Assembly (NCBI GenBank): GCA_951799425.1
Contig: OX637409.1
Coordinates: forward strand, 12,930,960-12,994,959
Source: Ilex aquifolium
Lineage: Eukaryota > Streptophyta > Magnoliopsida > Aquifoliales > Aquifoliaceae
Direction: 5' to 3'
Length of the DNA: 64,000 nucleotides
The notes beneath the pieces are model-generated. The model ran no database searches. It was not told the DNA's origin and saw only the letters and a program-made list of their open reading frames with translations. Of this stretch, positions 59,904 to 64,000 are shown piece by piece. The position numbers and the translations under genes are program-made. Position 1 is the first letter of the stretch, and every line of letters begins with the position of its first letter.

Positions 59904-60069
59904 CGTTCGAACGTCATTGGCGTTCGAACGGTCGTTGCTCCCAGTACTTTTGTTTTTCCATCAGAGAAGAGTACTGGAACGCACTTACGTTCGAACTTTT
60001 ATTCACGTTCGAACGTCGATTCACGTTCGAACGTCGATTCACGTTCAAACGTCGAGTCACGTTCGAACG
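59904..60069. repeat. CGTTCGAACG cluster in solo LTR 4
   Basis: Exact copies at 59904-59913, 59921-59930, 60006-60015, 60024-60033 and 60060-60069, plus variants at about 59989 and 60042. The middle copies recur every 18 bp with the spacer TCGATTCA. This replaces the GTACCGGTAC cluster of the related solo LTRs 2 and 3. Confidence 0.93.
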
Positions 60070-61216
60070 GAATTCCTGTTTTTGCTGAAACTTCCAGTGA
60101 AGTGTTGGCCTATTTGGACATTGCTTTGGAAAATTTTCGTGAGATACACTTTTGTAGCCCTAGATGTCTAATATCTACTGTAAAAATTTCAGATCCATTG
60201 GAGATCACAATAAAAAGTTATGGCAAAAATACTAGGCAGTGTCCCAACTCCTTTTTATCCAAATTCTCTCCAAGTGTGTTTTTTACTCCGGAATACTTCC
60301 TAGCTTCCAATACACTCCATATTACCTCTCTCAATGTTTTTCGACCTTCCGGATTCAATGGAGAACTTATTTCGACCTAAAAATATTTAGAAACTTCCAT
60401 AATCCATCTTCTCAAGTTTACACACCTTCGAAACTTCAACTTTCCAATTCATTCCTAAGCCAACTAAATCCATCCCAAACCTCTCCAACACATATTTCTA
60501 CACATATCCACATTTTTACAACAATTATTTACTATATATCTATATACATATATAAAAGAAAATGCGGGGTGTTACAAGATTGTACCCCTCAACCGGCTCA
60601 AACCAAAACTTCATACCATGTGCTTCAATAATTTTTATGGCCTCGTTCCTAGGGGTGAGAGAGATGGAGTTCAGGTACCTTTCACAAGTCACCTCTTTCT
60701 CCTGGATCAGTCGATCCCTAGCCTCATTTTTTGCCTTCTTTCTCTGCTCATTCCTATCCCCACTCGACCCTTCTCCACTTCTTTTACGACCACTTCAGCC
60801 TTCGGGTGGAGGGGATTTGTGTCCCGTCGTCTTGGTGCGGGCCATGCATAGCAACAGTGCCCCCATCATGAGAAAAGTACAAAGGGCAAAGAGGAGACTC
60901 TCAATTGAGTCCATGGTCCCTTGGAAACACCCTAGAGAGCGAGCCATTTGAGAGATTTGAAAAAGTTTTGAGAATTGGAGAGAGAACAGGGTTTGGGGAA
61001 TTTTCGGCAATTAGGGTTTCACAAGGTTGGTTTCCACTCAATCAAAGAACAAGGAAGAGGATTTGAGAGATTAAAGGGGCTTGGTGTGATTGGAAGCTTA
61101 AGGGTTGATTTCGGGTGAGAGAGAGGAGTGAAGGGGGCTGTATTTTAGGAGGGAAATGAGGATGTTTTAAAACAAATCGATTAAAAGCCCTAAATCTTGG
61201 CTTCCCAGGAAAAGCA

Positions 61217-61313
61217 TACTGGTACGCGTACCGGTACGGCGAACTCCAGTGGCAAAAGCGTACCGGTACGCGTATCGGTACGGTTTGCTCCAGTAGCCTT
61301 AGCGTACCGGTAC
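61217..61313. repeat. Palindrome cluster upstream of I env-position ORF, unit 2
   Basis: Exact copies at 61228-61237, 61260-61269 and 61304-61313, variants at about 61216 and 61272. It differs from unit 1 in copy number at both edges. TTTTAAAACATCC follows at about 61160-61175 in minus sense. Confidence 0.9.
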
Positions 61314-63200
61314 GGTTTGGCTGTCTCCCTGAAAATTCCTACTGAGCAGCCCTTTCACTACTCCCTATCATTTTAGGACCTCCCCTACACATTCTAACAC
61401 TATTTTCATGACCTCTACTCTACCCCAAAATGTACTCCACTTATGAACCACAATCCGAACCATCATGCCCAAATTATTACTGAAATTTCAAAGTGATTTA
61501 AACTTTTAAAGCATTCAAAGTAAAAGGAATGGATTTCTATTCTTAACCATCAAAATGAACACCCAAAATGCTAGTCATATAATGAATAACAAAGACATTC
61601 CTAATTCTTTTCAAATATCAAAAAGTTGAGCTATATTCCCTCATTCTTGCAAGCATGGAGCTATTTGACAGATTTATCAAATGATTGAACTAAGTATACA
61701 TGAGCCACACCATAGTCTTAGATAATAGTCTAAGGTATGCACCTACAAATTTATTTTCAACTCGAGTGTGTGTGAAGTTTAACAATCAATTTAAGCACTT
61801 ACACAACGGAATTCACATTTGAATAGCCAGACAAATTCAGTTTTGATGCAAAACTCACCAAGGGTCACTCTTAAACAATGAAATACATTCAAGTTATCCT
61901 GGTATGCACTCCATGTGTACATGTGACATAGAATCTTGTGTTCAAAACAAGAATTTTTATATAACAAACATTCCACTTTACCACCTTCCATGGATAGCTT
62001 TGATTTCACAAACCTCTCTTAGAATGCTCTCAGCAAAAATTCCCTCCGATTATAGTGACTTTTGTCTCAAAGGGCATGTGATCAGAAGAATTCACAAGCA
62101 TAATTAGTACGAGAGTGAAATCGAAGGAATAGACTAATCATGTTTGGCATAATCTCATGGAAGAATATTGATGCAATTAAAGAAATACTATTTAACATAC
62201 CCCAACTTTTGGTTGACGACCTACACATGCATCGAACTTGAGATCAATTAGGGCTTTTTATAGGTTGTAATGTGGCCAGAGGTCAATGGCTAACGAAATG
62301 ACATTAATGGTATTCAAAAGCTATCCTTTCATTATGTAGTGTAGCACACCTCTTTCTAGCTTTTCAAAATTTCACCTACACGGTGTTTCATTCTTTCATT
62401 TTTCTTATTTTTCTGTCTCTTTTCTTTTTCAGTTGTTTTCACCGACTTTTCTTTTATTGAACAGTAGCCACCATTGTCTTTTCTTTTTCCCTTTTTTTTT
62501 TTTGTATCACACTTGATCTTTATAAGAGGGTGCAAGAAAATTAGATAGCAAAGGTTTGTTGGATATATTTTCCTGTGGCTTGGTTATCATATGGGTTACT
62601 TGAAAAAGAAATCATACATTCATGGCCCAATCACGGCTAACTAGGGATATAATTTTCAAAATTGATTCAAAGATGGCCTAAGATCCTTTCTCAAGTATGT
62701 GCACATGTATGTGTCGTATGAACATATTCTTTGTGGGATATGTCAATAGATTACTTTAGTTGAATCAATCAAAACAAGTTTAACGAGATTATTCAAGGAT
62801 AGACAGTGAAAAACCTTACTTGAGTAAATGTTGATATTCTCTCAAAAGCATCGCAAGGCTCGAAACTTACAATGGTATTATTCGTTATCTCCACTGGTTA
62901 TGTCAGGTTTTTCAGGGAATGTCGGTTATACATCGATTCCATTTTCGAGTTTGGTAATCTTGTACCTTAAGAATAACAAATACCAATGTACATTTGAAAA
63001 TTGAGTATAGAGAAAATACCATTTTTCCAAGACATGTGGTTTTAAGTCTAGGTTGCTAAGTGAGGTGCCAAACCGATCATGTGATTAGTCACTTTAACAA
63101 ACAGTCTCAATATTCACATTTGTTCCATTATTCATTGACAAATAACAATGTAATGCTAAGTATACACATGCATTTAAAAAGATAAAAGTGATAAAACTAA
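61314..63200 (-). other. Athila I spacer
   Basis: Inverted Athila spacer. Landmarks are GGCATAATCTCATGG (62137), CATACCCCAACTTTT (62203), a long C/T-rich tract at about 62385-62510 and GATGGCCTAAGATCC (62672), the complements of the spacer of C in reverse order. I see no gene in it. Confidence 0.7.
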
Positions 63201-64000
63201 ATCATTCATTTTATAAAATATCATCGTTTTAACACAAAAGATTCAAACATCCACAAAATAAAAGAAGTAACACACACAACCATTAAATACAGAAATCTCT
63301 CTCTCACTCTCTCGTCTCTCCAGCTCCTCCAGCTCCACCCCTCAAATAGCTGAGAATCTCCTCCTGCTGTCGGAGAATCTCATCCTGCTTGGCCTCGATG
63401 CCAAGCATAATCTCTCGCAGCGACTATCGGGTGCTGGCGCTGGGTCTTGCCTCCGTCTGGGTCTGTGCATGGTCTCTCTCATCCTCTAGCTCTCTCTCCT
63501 CCTCCTCATCCAGGACATCCTGCACCTCATCAGTGGCTCGGGCAGGTGGCACATCCTGTCTCGCCGCCAGCCACCACTATGACCTTGGGTCCGTCGGAAG
63601 GAAGCCTTGTTCAGTGGTCCCATCAACTTCTGCACTCCCATCTGTGGCCTGACTTGGACTCCATGGTCCAAGCACCTCTCTGTCACAAGGGTGCCGAAGG
63701 GGAGTGAATTTCTCTTCACGTCACACCCCTTCATCATCTCTGTCAAGATCAATGTGGGGAGGTCTATGCTTTGGCCCCTTCCGATTGCGTATAGCAATCG
63801 GGCCATCTCCGGAAGTATTTCGTTCTTCCGTCCGATCGGGGCAAGCTTGGAGACGGCAATCAAATTCAACATCTTGTATTTGTCAGTCAACTCACCTTAC
63901 CGAAAAAATCTCTGACCCGCCCAAGAAAATGTTGCCACGCCCGTCAATTCCGCCCCCACAACATCCATCCCAACACTCTTTCTCGGGGGATAGTGTGTCC
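63201..64000 (-). pseudogene. Third env-position ORF, C-terminal part
   Basis: On the minus strand the frame 63890-63486 contains KYKMLNLIAVSKLAPIG, EILPEMARLLYAIG, LPTLILTEMMKGC and SLPFGTLVTERCLDHGVQV. The last aligns with LPFGDLVTRMCMQFKVK of copy 2, so this is a divergent member of the same family. Downstream the frame shifts but Ser/Pro/Glu-rich residues (WMRRRRE and beyond) suggest the acidic tail. The N-terminal part is outside the window or lost to a TAA near 63900. Confidence 0.7.

Larger units (their letters stand above)
58246..60576 (-). mobile_element. Solo LTR 4 in env-position ORF copy 2
   Basis: 2.33 kb with ends TGTAACACCCC and GGGGTGTTACA, an 11-bp terminal inverted repeat, and a perfect duplication AGATT (58241-58245, 60577-60581); copy 1 shows the empty site. 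It is closely similar to solo LTR 2 over about 58250-59750 and 60085-60420, but the central promoter segment is different. There is no internal region. Confidence 0.95.
57268..60947 (-). pseudogene. Env-position ORF of Athila I, copy 2, split by solo LTR 4
   Basis: Same protein as copy 1. The C-terminal part runs 58240 to 57268 with the full RMCMQFKVKGYAFDKITPPE segment that copy 1 lacks and an intact acidic end (EESEEDDGSDDD). The N-terminal part runs from the Met at 60947 to 60582, with a TGA stop after SPPPEG where copy 1 has Ser. The solo LTR between them interrupts the FWFEPVEGYNL/SICREFY region. Copies 1 and 2 have different disabling changes, so they decayed partly independently. Confidence 0.9.
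52706..61950. repeat. Tandem duplication of about 3.4 kb in Athila I
   Basis: Unit 1 (52706 to about 56204) and unit 2 (56205 to about 61950) share LTR promoter part, polypurine tract, env-position ORF, upstream palindromes and spacer at high identity. Unit 2 is longer because solo LTR 4 (58246-60576) inserted in it. The units diverge beyond CTTGTGTTCAAAACAA (56090 and 61945). The junction near 56204 fuses spacer directly to mid-LTR sequence. Confidence 0.9.

Noticed and set aside
62385..62510. C/T-rich tract as a promoter or splice signal
   Set aside because: It is the inverted A/G-rich block of the Athila spacer, present also near 19090-19200 and 35820-35890.

Overview
The window is heterochromatin-like DNA from a flowering plant, most likely a eudicot; the species cannot be named from sequence alone. 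It is almost entirely long-terminal-repeat (LTR) retrotransposons nested inside one another. Two Ty3/gypsy lineages dominate: Tekay/Del-type chromoviruses (initiator-Met tRNA primer site, CCHC gag, C-terminal chromodomain) and Athila-type elements (DLGASVN protease, FMDDF reverse transcriptase, a post-pol env-position ORF). No intact host gene is visible. The one recognisable host-derived gene is a broken copy of ELC/VPS23 (TSG101 homologue, ESCRT-I).

Layout. 1-9646: chromovirus A on the minus strand (3' LTR cut by the window edge, 5' LTR complete), its protease split by a solo LTR (4270-6465). 9647-26080: Athila C on the plus strand, into which A is inserted; C also carries two solo LTRs (11312-13117 and 15688-17947, each with a perfect 5-bp target duplication) and a Helitron (19381-21598), then the env-position ORF and 3' LTR. 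26081-35327: minus-strand Athila derivative E (gag stub, primer site, 5' LTR). The E LTR holds the ELC retrocopy, which holds a rearranged Athila LTR (28718-34535), which holds another solo LTR (29101-31260). 35328-36640: remnant G (Athila RT piece plus spacer) with a tRNA-type SINE. 36641-37551: unexplained. 37552-48228: old plus-strand Athila D, interrupted by a solo LTR that itself contains a solo LTR. 48229-49697: chromovirus fragment. 49698-51786: 3' end of minus-strand Athila H. 51787-64000: minus-strand Athila I with a tandem duplication of about 3.4 kb and, near the right edge, a third, divergent env-position ORF.

The most unusual signal is a recurrent cluster of short palindromes centred on CpG: GTACCGGTAC (about 28 exact copies by hand count), CGTTCGAACG (about 13) and CCTACCGGTAGG (3 plus variants). 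They lie in LTRs of both lineages, usually just upstream of a TATA-like box, and again 260-380 bp upstream of the Athila env-position ORF. Closely related LTRs carry different palindrome sets, and copies of one element differ in palindrome number. This looks like a mobile, unstable promoter-proximal module shared by unrelated retrotransposons.

Functionally the genes are gag, protease, reverse transcriptase, RNase H and integrase of retrotransposons, nearly all carrying nonsense or frameshift changes. Many of these are C-to-T or G-to-A transitions, as expected from deamination of methylated DNA.
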